Assembly (NCBI GenBank): GCA_048262715.1
Contig: JBLXEV010000014.1
Span: forward strand, 1-64,000
Direction of reading: 5' to 3'
DNA length: 64,000 nt
Source: Albirhodobacter sp048262715
Lineage (GTDB): Bacteria; Pseudomonadota; Alphaproteobacteria; Rhodobacterales; Rhodobacteraceae
Shown: in pieces, positions 16,704 to 26,015 of the stretch
Numbering within the stretch: the stretch's first letter is position 1
Layout: each line of letters begins with the position of its first letter
Notes under the pieces: model-generated
Told to the model about the DNA's origin: nothing
Seen by the model: the letters and a program-made list of their open reading frames with translations, nothing else
Databases searched by the model: none
Position numbers and translations under genes: made by a program

Positions 16704-17816
16704 ATGGCAACCACAGGCAAGCAACTTTTCACGACATTGGACGCCGACGGAACGTTGAGCGTCGCAATCGAGGAGGTGACCTTCCCCGATCCGACGGGCA
16801 ATCAGGTGCTGGTGAAGATGGAAGCGGCACCGATCAACCCGTCGGATCTCGCCATTCTGGTCGGCGCGGCTGATCTGGAAAACGCCACTTATTCGCACGG
16901 GAAATTCGTCGCAACCGTGCCGGAGCCTTTCAACGCGGGCTCGAAAGCCCGTCACGGGCTCAAACTGCCTGCGGGGAATGAGGGCGCGGGGACGGTTGTT
17001 GCGGCGGGTGAGGGTGACGCGGCCAAGGCGCTGATCGGGCAGCGCGTCTCTTGCGTTCCGGGCAATGCGTATAGCCAATATTGTCTTGCGGATGCCGCTA
17101 TGTGCCTGCCCTTGGGCGATCATTCGGCAGAGGAGGGTGCGAGCGCCTTCGTCAATCCGATGACCGCGCTGGGGTTTGTCGAAACCGCGCGCATGGACGG
17201 GCAGGAGGCGATCTTGCACACGGTCGGCGCGTCAAACCTTGGTCAGATGCTGACGCGCATCTGCAAGGAGGATGGTATCGGCCTCGTTAATATCGTGCGA
17301 AAGGACAGCCAAGCCGACTTGCTGAAGAAGCTTGGCGCGACCCATGTCGTCAACTCGTCGGGGGATGACTTCATGGAGAAGCTACACTCTGCTATCGCCG
17401 ACACGGGCGCATTTTGCGGCTTTGATCCGATTGGTGGCGGCCAATCGGTGGACACGGCCTTCAAAGCGATGGAGCAGGTCGCGGTCAGCCAGATGACGAC
17501 CTATTCGCGCTATGGCTCAAACCAACCAAAACGCATGTATATCTACGGGCGATTGGACACGGGGCCGACCACATTGTCGCCAAGCTACGGCTTTGGTTGG
17601 ACCTTGTCGGGATGGCTGCTGTTCCCGTTCCTGCAATCGGCGGGGGCGGACACCGTCAGCCGCATGCGCAAGCGGGTGCTCGAAAATCTCACCACGACCT
17701 TCGCCAGCTCCTACAAAACCCGCGTCAATCTTGAAGAGATGCTGACCAAGAAAGCGGTGACAGATTACCGCGCCATGAAAACCGGCGAGAAATATCTCGT
17801 CACGCCTTGGTCCTGA
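16704..17816 (+). CDS. MDR-superfamily oxidoreductase (zinc-free, quinone-reductase-like)
   Basis: The 370-residue protein has the GroES-like N-terminal half (PTGNQVLVKMEAAPINPSDL, LPAGNEGAGTVVAAGEG) and a Rossmann half (ILHTVGASNLGQML, about residue 195). The zinc-ligand cysteine/histidine set of alcohol dehydrogenases is absent, so an NADPH-dependent quinone/enoyl reductase type of activity is likely. The ATG at 16704 follows TGGAGA. It stands alone between a Fic fragment and the rhamnose locus and is closed by a strong hairpin, so neighbours give no substrate. Homologues are commonly annotated as zinc-binding dehydrogenase or alginate-lyase-neighbour quinone reductase; I do not assign a substrate. 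Confidence 0.82.
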   Translation: MATTGKQLFTTLDADGTLSVAIEEVTFPDPTGNQVLVKMEAAPINPSDLAILVGAADLENATYSHGKFVATVPEPFNAGSKARHGLKLPAGNEGAGTVVAAGEGDAAKALIGQRVSCVPGNAYSQYCLADAAMCLPLGDHSAEEGASAFVNPMTALGFVETARMDGQEAILHTVGASNLGQMLTRICKEDGIGLVNIVRKDSQADLLKKLGATHVVNSSGDDFMEKLHSAIADTGAFCGFDPIGGGQSVDTAFKAMEQVAVSQMTTYSRYGSNQPKRMYIYGRLDTGPTTLSPSYGFGWTLSGWLLFPFLQSAGADTVSRMRKRVLENLTTTFASSYKTRVNLEEMLTKKAVTDYRAMKTGEKYLVTPWS

Positions 17817-17875
17817 TCGGGTTTTGGCAGCGGTCAAGATCGTTGTGAGCGCTACTCAGAGGGCCGTATTCAAAG

Positions 17876-17907
17876 AACCGCCGAGCATGGGGTTATGCTC
17901 GGCGGTT
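17876..17907. terminator. Bidirectional hairpin between MDR gene and rhaI
   Basis: A perfect 13-bp stem, AACCGCCGAGCAT / ATGCTCGGCGGTT, with a GGGGTT loop lies between the convergent ends of the MDR gene and rhaI. The A and T ends allow it to act in both directions. Confidence 0.7.
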
Positions 17908-17954
17908 TGATATCTCGGGGAGGGACGAAAACCGTGTGGGGCGGGCCGCGATGC

Positions 17955-19226
17955 CTAGACGATCCCGCCGCCGCCGCCCGTTGAAATGGGGCGCTTTTCG
18001 GTGACTGCCGCGCGATACCCCGAGGCGCGGTAGCTCATCACCGGATCAATCGCGCCGCCTGCTTCCATCCGTGCCATCGCCAAAATCGGCTCAACATCGG
18101 TGCGGAAGGCCGCGCGCAAGGTGGCGGAGGCCATCAGCGCGTCATTGCCGGATTGATACCCCGCCAGCACCGCGCGATCCACGAGGCTCGCCTGCACATA
18201 GGCGCGCTGAATTTCCATCGCGGAGATCATCAGGCTCTCGATCGGATCGGTCACATTATGTGACTGGTCGATCATATGCGCGAGGTTCAGATCGGCGCTC
18301 TCGGCCTCCACCAGCTCGTTCCAGACGAGGAACAGGCGGTAGGGCTCAATCGTGCCGCTATCGAGATCATCATCGCCGTATTTGCTATCGTTGAAATGGA
18401 ACCCGCCGAGCTTGCCCGCGTGGATCAGCCGCGAGACGATCATCTCGATATTCACATTCGGCGCGTGATGGCCCAGATCGACAAGGCACATCGCCTTCTC
18501 GCCCAGCTCCTGCGCGGTGAGCAGCGACGTGCCCCAATCCTGCACCACGGTGGAATAGAAGGCGGGCTCGTAGATCTTATGCTCTGAGAAGATCCGCCAA
18601 TCCTCGGGCAGGCCCTTATAAATCTCCTGCATCGAGGCGAGGTAGCGCTCGAACTGGCGGCCCATATGGGTCTGGCCGGGGAAGTTGGAGCCATCGCCGA
18701 TCCAGACCGTCAGCGCCTTTGATCCGAGCTTCGCGCCGATCTCGATCGTCTCCAGATTATGCTCGATCGCCTGCTGGCGGGTGGCGGCATCGGTATGGCT
18801 GAGCGATCCGAATTTGTAGGACTGGTTCTGGTCGGGCTGGTCTTGAAACGTGTTGGAATTCATCGCGTCGAAGGTAACACCGCAGGCCTCGGCCTTGGCC
18901 AGAAGATCCGCCGGATCTGCCTTATCCCACGGAATATGCAGCGAGACAGAGGGGGTCGCGCGAGTTAGCGATTGGATCACGCCGCAATCATCGAGCTTGT
19001 CGAAGATATTGGCGGGTTCGCCCTTTCCCGGAAACCGCGCAAACCGCGTGCCGCCTGTGCCCGTGCCCCAAGAGGGGACGGCGACGCCGAAGCCCTTGGC
19101 GCGCTCCTTGATCCGCTCGATGTCGATGTTCGAGCGCGCAAGCTTCTCGCCCAAGGCCGCGTAATCGCGCGCGAGAGCCTCCGAATGCTGGGCGTTTTGG
19201 GCCTCGATGAGGGTCGTTTTAATCAT
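17955..19226 (-). CDS. rhaI: L-rhamnose isomerase (rhizobial/Pseudomonas type)
   Basis: The 423-residue protein is a xylose-isomerase-like TIM barrel. Metal-binding segments visible are IFSEHKIYEPAFYSTVVQDW, MCLVDLGHHAPNVNIE and GGFHFNDSKYGDDDLD. It isomerises L-rhamnose to L-rhamnulose in the cytoplasm. The ATG at 19226 (MIKTTLIEAQNAQ) follows AGGGAGGAT; it is 49 bp downstream of rhaD in the same leftward operon, the same gene order as in Rhizobium leguminosarum. The tail ends in an unusual glycine run (STGGGGGIV). Confidence 0.93.
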   Translation of the reverse strand: MIKTTLIEAQNAQHSEALARDYAALGEKLARSNIDIERIKERAKGFGVAVPSWGTGTGGTRFARFPGKGEPANIFDKLDDCGVIQSLTRATPSVSLHIPWDKADPADLLAKAEACGVTFDAMNSNTFQDQPDQNQSYKFGSLSHTDAATRQQAIEHNLETIEIGAKLGSKALTVWIGDGSNFPGQTHMGRQFERYLASMQEIYKGLPEDWRIFSEHKIYEPAFYSTVVQDWGTSLLTAQELGEKAMCLVDLGHHAPNVNIEMIVSRLIHAGKLGGFHFNDSKYGDDDLDSGTIEPYRLFLVWNELVEAESADLNLAHMIDQSHNVTDPIESLMISAMEIQRAYVQASLVDRAVLAGYQSGNDALMASATLRAAFRTDVEPILAMARMEAGGAIDPVMSYRASGYRAAVTEKRPISTGGGGGIV

Positions 19227-19275
19227 TCTATCCTCCCTGAGAAGCGCGCCCCGACAGATAGCGGGGCGGCTCCAA

Positions 19276-21372
19276 TTAGCGTGTGAAGGCCTGCACGTTG
19301 CCCGCATCGACGTTGATGATATTGCCTGTGGATTTTGCGGAAAGGTCTGAGGCGAAGAAATAGGCCGCCTCCGCGATATCTTCCGGCAGAACCGAGCGTT
19401 TGAGCATCGAGCGCTGGCGATACATCTCCTCCAGCCCTTCTTTATCCGTGCCATAGGTCGAGGCGCGCTGATCGAGCCAATCGCCCTCCCAGATTTTCGA
19501 TCCGCGCAGAACCGCATCGGGATTGACCACATTCACACGGATCCCCGCCTCGGCCCCCTCTAGCGCGAGACAGCGCGCGAGATGGATTTCGGCGGCTTTC
19601 GCGGTGCAATAGGCGGAGGCGTTCGGGCTGGCCGCGAGGCCGTTCTTGGACGCCACGAAGACAATCGACCCGCCAATCCCCTGCGCGCGCATCAGCTTGA
19701 ACGCCTCGCGCGAGACGAGGAAATAGCCCGTGGAGAGAATATCCATATTCTTGTTCCACAGCGCCAGCGTCGTCTGCTCGACGGGGGCCGAGGAGGCAAT
19801 CCCCGCGTTCGAGACGAGGATATCGACGCCGCCGAACTCCACCGCCGTTTGCGCATAGGCCGCGATCACCGCCGCCTCATCGGTGACATTCATCATCACC
19901 GTGCGCACGCCATCCTTGCCATAGCGGGCGGTGAGATTGTCATAGGTCGCCTGCAGGCTCTCCGCGTTGATATCCGCGAGCATGACGCAGGCACCCTCCG
20001 CAAGATAGCGCTCCGCCGTGGCCGCGCCGATCCCGCCCGCGCCGCCCGTCACCAAAGCCACCCGCCCCGCGAGGGATTTCGGCTTGGGCATCCGCGCGAG
20101 CTTGGCCTCTTCCAACAGCCAATATTCAATATCGAAGGCTTCCTGCTCGGGCAGGCCGCAATACTCCGACACCGCCGAAGCGCCGCGCATCACATTGATC
20201 GCGTTGACATAAAACTCGCCCGAGATCCGCGCCGTGGCGCGATCCTTGGCGAAGGTGATCATGCCGACACCGGGGATCAGGTAGACCACCGCATTCGGGT
20301 CGCGCAGCGCAGGGGAATCTGCATGTTTGCAGCGCTCATAATAGGCGGCATAGCCTTCGCGGTAGGCGGCTATCTGCGCCTCCAGCCCCGCGAGAACCGC
20401 ATCGAGATTGTCCTGCGCCGGATCGAAATCCACCACCAGCGGGCAGATTTTGGTGCGCAGGAAGTGATCGGGGCAAGAGGTGCCCAGAGCCGCCAGCGCC
20501 CGCATATCCTTGGCGTTCACAAACTCCAGAACCGTCTCGCTATCGACGAAATTGCCCACCATATGCTGCTGCGCAGACACAAAACCACGGATCGCAGGCA
20601 TCAGCTTCGCGGCGACATCGCGGCGAGCCTCAGGCGCGAGGCTCGCATGCACCGCACCGCCAAAAGCGGGAACTCCAGCGGTCTTTTCTTCGAAATAAGC
20701 AATCGCCTTGTTGATGATCTCCAGCGTCAGCTCATAGCACGCCTTCGCATCGTCATCCCAAGTAAACAGCCCGTGCGATTCCAGCACAACGCCTTTCGCC
20801 TCGGGGTTCTCAAGGCAATATGTCTCCAGCCACAGGCCCAACTCATAGCCCGGCTTTTTCCACGGCAACCAACCGATGTCGCCGCCGAAAATCTCCTGCG
20901 TCATCGCCTTGCTGTCTTTCGACGCGGCAATCGCGATGATCGCATCGGGGTGCATGTGATCGACATGTTTTTTCGGCACATAGGCATGCAGCGGCGTGTC
21001 GATCGAGGCGGCGCGGGGGTTCAGGTTAAAGGTGCAATGGGGCAGATAGCCGACCATCTCATCCTCAAACGCCAGCCCGCGATATTTGCCCTTCAGCGCC
21101 CGCAGCTTGTCCATATAGAGGGTTGAAAACCCGTCCATCTTGATCGAACCAACATCCCCGCCCGAGCCCTTGACCCAGAGCACTTCCGCCATCTCTCCGG
21201 TGAGCGGATCAAGCTCCATCACCTTCGCAGAGGTATTGCCGCCGCCATAATTGGTCACGCGCTTGTCAGATCCGAGCAGGTTCGAGCGATACAGGAGTTT
21301 TTCCGATTCGGTCATTGTCGCCGCTTTGGCGTCATCCCAGAGCGACGCGAGCCGCGTTGATGCGGTTGTCAT
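19276..21372 (-). CDS. rhaD: Bifunctional rhamnulose-1-phosphate aldolase / short-chain alcohol dehydrogenase
   Basis: The 698-residue fusion has a class II aldolase domain (about residues 1-420; YGGGNTSAKVMELDPLTG, then the zinc-ligand region HAYVPKKHVDHMHPDAII) and a C-terminal SDR domain (about 430-698; VTGGAGGIGAATAERYL, catalytic YCTAKAA). The aldolase splits L-rhamnulose-1-phosphate to dihydroxyacetone phosphate and L-lactaldehyde, and the SDR half is thought to oxidise or reduce lactaldehyde. This fusion is the usual rhizobial and Bacillus form. It is the first gene of the leftward rha operon, divergent from rhaR. Confidence 0.94.
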   Translation of the reverse strand: MTTASTRLASLWDDAKAATMTESEKLLYRSNLLGSDKRVTNYGGGNTSAKVMELDPLTGEMAEVLWVKGSGGDVGSIKMDGFSTLYMDKLRALKGKYRGLAFEDEMVGYLPHCTFNLNPRAASIDTPLHAYVPKKHVDHMHPDAIIAIAASKDSKAMTQEIFGGDIGWLPWKKPGYELGLWLETYCLENPEAKGVVLESHGLFTWDDDAKACYELTLEIINKAIAYFEEKTAGVPAFGGAVHASLAPEARRDVAAKLMPAIRGFVSAQQHMVGNFVDSETVLEFVNAKDMRALAALGTSCPDHFLRTKICPLVVDFDPAQDNLDAVLAGLEAQIAAYREGYAAYYERCKHADSPALRDPNAVVYLIPGVGMITFAKDRATARISGEFYVNAINVMRGASAVSEYCGLPEQEAFDIEYWLLEEAKLARMPKPKSLAGRVALVTGGAGGIGAATAERYLAEGACVMLADINAESLQATYDNLTARYGKDGVRTVMMNVTDEAAVIAAYAQTAVEFGGVDILVSNAGIASSAPVEQTTLALWNKNMDILSTGYFLVSREAFKLMRAQGIGGSIVFVASKNGLAASPNASAYCTAKAAEIHLARCLALEGAEAGIRVNVVNPDAVLRGSKIWEGDWLDQRASTYGTDKEGLEEMYRQRSMLKRSVLPEDIAEAAYFFASDLSAKSTGNIINVDAGNVQAFTR

Positions 21373-21439
21373 GGTGATTTCCTCCCGATCCTCAGGTATT
21401 TGGGGCGTCTATGGGCTGGGAGACTGCGCAGGCGGCGTT

Positions 21440-21474
21440 TGATTGTCAATCACAAATAATCATTTTCAATCATT
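21440..21474. promoter_or_regulatory. Repeated TGATTG/CAATCA elements near rhaD, candidate RhaR operator
   Basis: On the minus strand this stretch reads AATGATTG-AA-AATGATTA and then TGATTGACAATCA. The AATGATT unit is repeated with 10-bp periodicity, typical for DeoR-family operators. It lies 68-102 bp before the rhaD start. The same unit is found on the other side at 21506-21523. Confidence 0.6.
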
Positions 21475-21505
21475 ATGCACGTGCAGCATGATCGTAATGA
21501 CATTT

Positions 21506-21523
21506 AATGATTGACAATGATTG
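21506..21523 (+). promoter_or_regulatory. Direct repeat AATGATTG-AC-AATGATTG, candidate RhaR operator near rhaR
   Basis: Two identical 8-base units spaced 10 bp apart lie 38 bp before the rhaR ATG. They match the units on the rhaD side in the opposite orientation, so one DeoR-family repressor could silence both divergent promoters. Confidence 0.62.
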
Positions 21524-21560
21524 TTTTGCTGCGGCAATCTCCTCACATCTGGAGGATGAA

Positions 21561-22361
21561 ATGCACGAAAAAGAACGCCACGGGATCATTCTATCCGCCG
21601 TTCAAGACCGTCCGGTCGTGACGGTGGCGGATCTGTGCGGGCTAACCGGAGCCTCGGAGGCCACCATCCGGCGTGATATTGCGGCGCTGCACGTCGCGAA
21701 AAAGCTGCGGCGTGTGCGGGGCGGGGCTGAGGCGCTGGCGCCAACACAATTCCCCATCCTTGCAGGGCGGCCGTTTTCCGTCAACGAGACGATCAATATC
21801 AAGCAAAAGCAAGCAATCGCGCGCGCGGCTGTCGAGCTGTGCTCGGATGGTGATCCGATCATCATTAACGGCGGCACGACGACCTTCCAGATGGTGCATC
21901 CGCTGGCGACGCGGCGCTGTCAGGTGTTCACCAACTCGTTCCCGATTGCGGAGCATCTGCTGAAAAATTCCAAGAACTCGGTGCTGATTTCGGGCGGCGT
22001 GATCTACCGTGAGCAAAACATCGTGCTCTCGCCCTTCGACAATGACGTGACCCGCAATTTCTACGCCCGCCGGATGTTCATGGGCGCGCAGGGCGTTGCC
22101 CCGATCGGGGTGATGGAGGCGGATCCGCTGATCATTCAAGCCGAGCAAAAGCTGATCGGGCAGGCGGATGAGCTGGTCCTTTTGGTGGATTCTTCAAAAT
22201 TCGAGAACCGCTCAAGCCTCGTGCTGTGCCCGTTGCAGACGATTGATGTGCTGATCACCGATGAGGGGATCAGTGATCGCGCGGCGGCGATGATTGAGGC
22301 GGCGGATATCAAACTTATCGTGGCCCCAATTGCGGGCGCGCGGGAGGACGTGGCGCTGTAG
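21561..22361 (+). CDS. rhaR: DeoR-family rhamnose regulator
   Basis: The 266-residue protein has the DeoR helix-turn-helix (about residues 18-50; VADLCGLTGASEATIRRDIAAL) and the DeoR sensor domain with NGGTTTFQMVHPL, the sugar-phosphate loop. I chose the ATG at 21561 because GGAGG lies at 21551-21555 and the reading MHEKERHGIILSAVQ matches DeoR N-termini; an upstream ATG at 21507 would lie inside the operator. It probably represses rhaD-rhaI and its own operon until rhamnose or a phosphorylated intermediate appears. First gene of the rightward rha operon. Confidence 0.92.
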   Translation: MHEKERHGIILSAVQDRPVVTVADLCGLTGASEATIRRDIAALHVAKKLRRVRGGAEALAPTQFPILAGRPFSVNETINIKQKQAIARAAVELCSDGDPIIINGGTTTFQMVHPLATRRCQVFTNSFPIAEHLLKNSKNSVLISGGVIYREQNIVLSPFDNDVTRNFYARRMFMGAQGVAPIGVMEADPLIIQAEQKLIGQADELVLLVDSSKFENRSSLVLCPLQTIDVLITDEGISDRAAAMIEAADIKLIVAPIAGAREDVAL

Positions 22362-22415
22362 CGGGGAGAACGCCGCAGCGGCGCATAAATGGGTGACATA
22401 GGGAGGAACCTGAGA

Positions 22416-23405
22416 ATGAAACTGAAACATCTGATGACGACGGTTGCGGTTGCTGCTGGGCTTTTCGCGAGCACGGCGCAGGCGGAGGACATGCGCATTG
22501 CGCTGGTGGTGAAGGCGCTGGGGATCGGCTTTTTTGAAGCCGCCGCGAAAGGCGCGGAGGAGGCCGCGAAAGAGCTCGGCGATGTCGAGATCATCTACAC
22601 CGGCCCGACAGATACCACCGCAGAGGGCCAGATCGAGGTGATCAACTCGCTGATCGCGCAGAAGGTCGACGCGATCGCGATTTCGGCGAATGACACCGAT
22701 GCTTTGGTGCCGACGCTGAAAAAGGCGATGGATCGCGGGATCACTGTCATCTCGTGGGATTCGGGCGTGGCCGAGGCGGGCCGTCAGGCGCATTTGAACC
22801 CTTCCTCGAACCCGCTGATCGGCAATATGATCATCAAACTCGCGGCGGATAACCTGCCTGAGGGCGGTAAAGTGGCGGTGCTTTCGGCCACCACCACCTC
22901 GACGAACCAGAACATCTGGATCGAAGAGATGAACAAGGTGCTGGGCAATTACAAAGGCATTGAGGTTGTCTCGACGGTTTACGGCGATGATCTGGCCGAT
23001 AAATCCTACCGTGAAGCCCAAGGCCTGATGCAATCCTATCCCGATCTCGATGCGATCATCGCCCCGACCTCGGTGGGCATCGTGGCGGCCGCGCAAGCCG
23101 TGGCGGATGCGGGCAAGATCGGGCAGGTCAATGTGACGGGCCTTGGCCTTCCCTCGGAAATGGCGGGCGCGATTGAATCGGGCGCTTCCAAATCCTTCGC
23201 GATCTGGAACCCGATTGATCTGGGCTATTCGGCAACAATGATGGCGCATGCTTTGGCCAGCAAAGAGGCCACTGCCGCGCCGGGCGCCGAGATCGCCATC
23301 GGTCGGATGGGCACGATCACGCTGGACGAGACCAATTCCGCCGCGATGGCCGATCCGTTCGTCTACGACAGCTCGAATATCGAAGAGTTCAAGAGCATCT
23401 TCTGA
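22416..23405 (+). CDS. rhaS: Rhamnose ABC transporter periplasmic binding protein
   Basis: The 329-residue protein starts with a Sec signal peptide (MKLKHLMTTVAVAAGLFASTAQA-ED) and belongs to the family-2 (RbsB-like) binding proteins: GIGFFEAAAKGAEEAAKEL at the start and AISANDTDALVPTLKKAMD thereafter. GGGAGG lies nine bases before the ATG at 22416. It is followed by a hairpin (23446-23471) that can explain higher expression of the binding protein than of the membrane genes. Confidence 0.92.
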   Translation: MKLKHLMTTVAVAAGLFASTAQAEDMRIALVVKALGIGFFEAAAKGAEEAAKELGDVEIIYTGPTDTTAEGQIEVINSLIAQKVDAIAISANDTDALVPTLKKAMDRGITVISWDSGVAEAGRQAHLNPSSNPLIGNMIIKLAADNLPEGGKVAVLSATTTSTNQNIWIEEMNKVLGNYKGIEVVSTVYGDDLADKSYREAQGLMQSYPDLDAIIAPTSVGIVAAAQAVADAGKIGQVNVTGLGLPSEMAGAIESGASKSFAIWNPIDLGYSATMMAHALASKEATAAPGAEIAIGRMGTITLDETNSAAMADPFVYDSSNIEEFKSIF

Positions 23406-23445
23406 GCCTTCGCGCGGATCAAGTTCCGATCAAGCGCAGATCCGA

Positions 23446-23471
23446 GGTTGGCGGCGATCTTGCCGCCAACC
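23446..23471 (+). terminator. Hairpin between rhaS and rhaT (attenuator or mRNA-stabilising)
   Basis: A perfect 10-bp stem GGTTGGCGGC / GCCGCCAACC with a six-base loop lies 41 bp after rhaS. There is no T-run, and the operon continues, so partial termination or 3'-end protection of the rhaS message is likelier than full termination. Confidence 0.55.
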
Positions 23472-23490
23472 CCCTCACCACCCCTGACCG

Positions 23491-25038
23491 ATGAGACTGC
23501 CCATGCGCCCTGACCCCAAACCGGTCACAGGCCAAGCGCCGCTGCTCGCGCTTGACCAGATCACCAAGATATTTCCGGGCGTGAAGGCGCTTGATGGCGT
23601 TCAGTTGGAGCTGTTCGCCGGCAAGGTCACCTCGCTGATCGGCGAGAATGGTGCGGGCAAATCCACCGTGGTGAAGATCCTGACGGGGATCTATCAACCC
23701 GATGGTGGGCAGATCCTGCTCGACGGTCAGCCGATTGCTTTCCCCGCGCCCCAAGATGCGGCGGCGGCGGGGGTTACGGCGATCCATCAGGAAACCGTGC
23801 TGTTTGACGAGCTCACCGTGGCGGAGAATATCTTCATCGGCCACGCGCCCAAGGGCCGGTTTGGCTTGATTGATACCAAAGCGCAGCTCCGGCAGGCGCA
23901 GGCGATCCTTGATAGCATTGGTGCCAAGATCGACCCGTCAGTGAAGCTGCGCGATCTGGGCATTGCCTCGCGCCACCTCGTCGCGATCTCGCGCGCGCTC
24001 AGTGTCGATGCGCGGGTGGTGATTATGGATGAGCCGACGGCCGCGTTGAGCCAAAAGGAGATCGAGGAGCTATACGAGCTGGTCGAGACCCTGAAGGCGC
24101 AGGGCAAGGCAATCTTGTTCATCTCGCATAAATTCGACGAAATCTTCCGGATCTCGGATCGCTATACCGTGTTCCGCGACGGGCAATTTGTCGGCGCGGG
24201 CGATATGGCCGAGATTGACGAGGGCGCCTTGGTGCAGATGATGGTGGGCCGCGCGGTCGATCAGATCTTCCCCAAGCGCAAGGCGGTGATCGGCAACGAG
24301 GTCTTGAAAGTCGTCGGTTACAGCCATCCGACCGAGTTTGAGGATATTGGCTTTGCGTTGAATCGCGGCGAGATCCTCGGGTTTTACGGGCTGGTCGGGG
24401 CAGGCCGATCCGAGTTCATGCAATCGCTGATTGGCATCACGCGCCCCTCCAAAGGTGTGACGCGGATCAACGGCGAGATTAAGATCATCCGCTCGCCCGC
24501 TGAGGCAATTGAGGCGGGGATCGTCTATGTGCCCGAAGATCGCGGCAAGCAGGGGGCGATCCTCGATATGCCGATTTTCCAGAATGTGACGCTGCCCTCG
24601 CTGGGCCGGATTTCGCAAAACGGCTTCACCCGCATGGCGGAAGAATTTGCGCTGGCGCGGGACTATACCGAGCGGCTGGACCTGCGGGCCGCCTCGCTGG
24701 ATACCCGCGTGGGCGCGCTGTCGGGCGGCAATCAGCAAAAGGTTGTCATCGCGAAATGGCTGGCGACAAAACCGCGCGTGATCATTCTGGACGAACCCAC
24801 CAAAGGCATCGACATCGGTTCGAAAGCCGCCGTGCATGATTTCATGTCTGAGTTGGCGGGGCAGGGGCTTTCGGTGATCATGGTCTCCTCCGAGATCCCC
24901 GAAATTCTCGGCATGTCCGACCGTGTGATCGTCCTGCGCGAGGGCCGGATCGCCGCCGAACTCGCGGGCGAGGATCTCACCCCTGAAAATCTCGTGCGCC
25001 ATGCCGCGGGCATCGGTGTGAAAGGAGAGGCCGCATGA
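23491..25038 (+). CDS. rhaT: Rhamnose ABC transporter ATPase (two ATPase domains)
   Basis: The 515-residue protein has two tandem ATPase domains as in RbsA: first Walker A GENGAGKST (about residue 55), and a second domain with the degenerate P-loop GLVGAGRSE (about 305) and signature LSGGNQQKVVIAKWL (about 410), Walker B VIILDEPTKGIDIG. Two ATGs are possible (23491 and 23503); neither has a clear Shine-Dalgarno, so the start is uncertain by four codons. Its end overlaps the first permease by 4 bp. Confidence 0.92.
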   Translation: MRLPMRPDPKPVTGQAPLLALDQITKIFPGVKALDGVQLELFAGKVTSLIGENGAGKSTVVKILTGIYQPDGGQILLDGQPIAFPAPQDAAAAGVTAIHQETVLFDELTVAENIFIGHAPKGRFGLIDTKAQLRQAQAILDSIGAKIDPSVKLRDLGIASRHLVAISRALSVDARVVIMDEPTAALSQKEIEELYELVETLKAQGKAILFISHKFDEIFRISDRYTVFRDGQFVGAGDMAEIDEGALVQMMVGRAVDQIFPKRKAVIGNEVLKVVGYSHPTEFEDIGFALNRGEILGFYGLVGAGRSEFMQSLIGITRPSKGVTRINGEIKIIRSPAEAIEAGIVYVPEDRGKQGAILDMPIFQNVTLPSLGRISQNGFTRMAEEFALARDYTERLDLRAASLDTRVGALSGGNQQKVVIAKWLATKPRVIILDEPTKGIDIGSKAAVHDFMSELAGQGLSVIMVSSEIPEILGMSDRVIVLREGRIAAELAGEDLTPENLVRHAAGIGVKGEAA

Positions 25039-26015
25039 GCGCGCTGTTGAAATCCCGTGAGGCGATCTTGCTCGGCGCACTCTTGCTGCTGTTGATCGCG
25101 ATTGCCGCCCGCTTCCCGGCCTTTGTCGCCCCTTCCAATCTCCTCGCAGTGTTCAATGATACCACGCCGCTGATCATCCTCGCGCTGGGGCAGATGGTGG
25201 TGATCCTGACGCGCTGCATTGATCTGTCCGTCGCGGCCAATCTCGCGCTGACGGGGATGATCTGCGCGATGCTCAATGTTGCCATGCCGGGCCTGCCGAT
25301 TGCGGTGATCCTGCTGGCGGCGATTTGCGTGGGCGCGGCGCTTGGCGCGATCAACGGGCTGTTGGTGTGGAAACTCAATATCCCGCCGATTGTCGTGACA
25401 CTGGGCACGATGACAATCTACCGCGGGATCATCTTCCTGCTCACCAATGGCAAATGGATCAATGCGCATGAGATGAGCGCGGGCTTCACCGGCTTTGCGC
25501 GCCATGTGATCTTTTCGCTTCCGGTGTTGGGCTGGATCGGCATTCTGGTGGCGGTGATCATGTCAATCGTGATGGCCCGCACCACCCTTGGCCGCGCCTT
25601 CTTCGCGGTTGGGGGCAACCCGCATGCCGCCGTTTACACCGGCATCAACGTCGGCCGAACGCAGTTCCTTGCCTTCGTCATTTCGGGCGCTCTTGCGGGG
25701 CTTACGGGCTATCTCTGGATCGCGCGCTACGCGGTCGCCTATGTCGATATTGCGGGCGGGTTTGAGTTGGATGTGGTGGCGGCCTGCGTGATCGGCGGGA
25801 TCTCGATTGCGGGCGGCGCGGGCAGTGTTGTCGGCACGATCCTTGGCGCGCTGTTCCTCGGCGTGGTCAAAAACGCGCTTCCGGTGGTGGATATCTCGCC
25901 CTTCTGGCAACTCGCGATCTCGGGCGCTGCGATCATCATCGCGGTCGCCTTCAACGCCCAATCCGGCCGCAGCAAAGGCCGCGTCATCCTCAAATCGGCG
26001 GAGCATTCCCAATGA
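25035..26015 (+). CDS. rhaP: Rhamnose ABC transporter permease 1
   Basis: The 326-residue RbsC-family permease has eight to ten hydrophobic segments and the family stretch LGQMVVILTRCIDLSVAANLA and the GGxxxxGG-rich VIGGISIAGGAGSVVGTILG region near residue 255. Its ATG overlaps the rhaT stop (ATGA) and its end overlaps the second permease, so the three are coupled. Confidence 0.9.
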   Translation: MSALLKSREAILLGALLLLLIAIAARFPAFVAPSNLLAVFNDTTPLIILALGQMVVILTRCIDLSVAANLALTGMICAMLNVAMPGLPIAVILLAAICVGAALGAINGLLVWKLNIPPIVVTLGTMTIYRGIIFLLTNGKWINAHEMSAGFTGFARHVIFSLPVLGWIGILVAVIMSIVMARTTLGRAFFAVGGNPHAAVYTGINVGRTQFLAFVISGALAGLTGYLWIARYAVAYVDIAGGFELDVVAACVIGGISIAGGAGSVVGTILGALFLGVVKNALPVVDISPFWQLAISGAAIIIAVAFNAQSGRSKGRVILKSAEHSQ

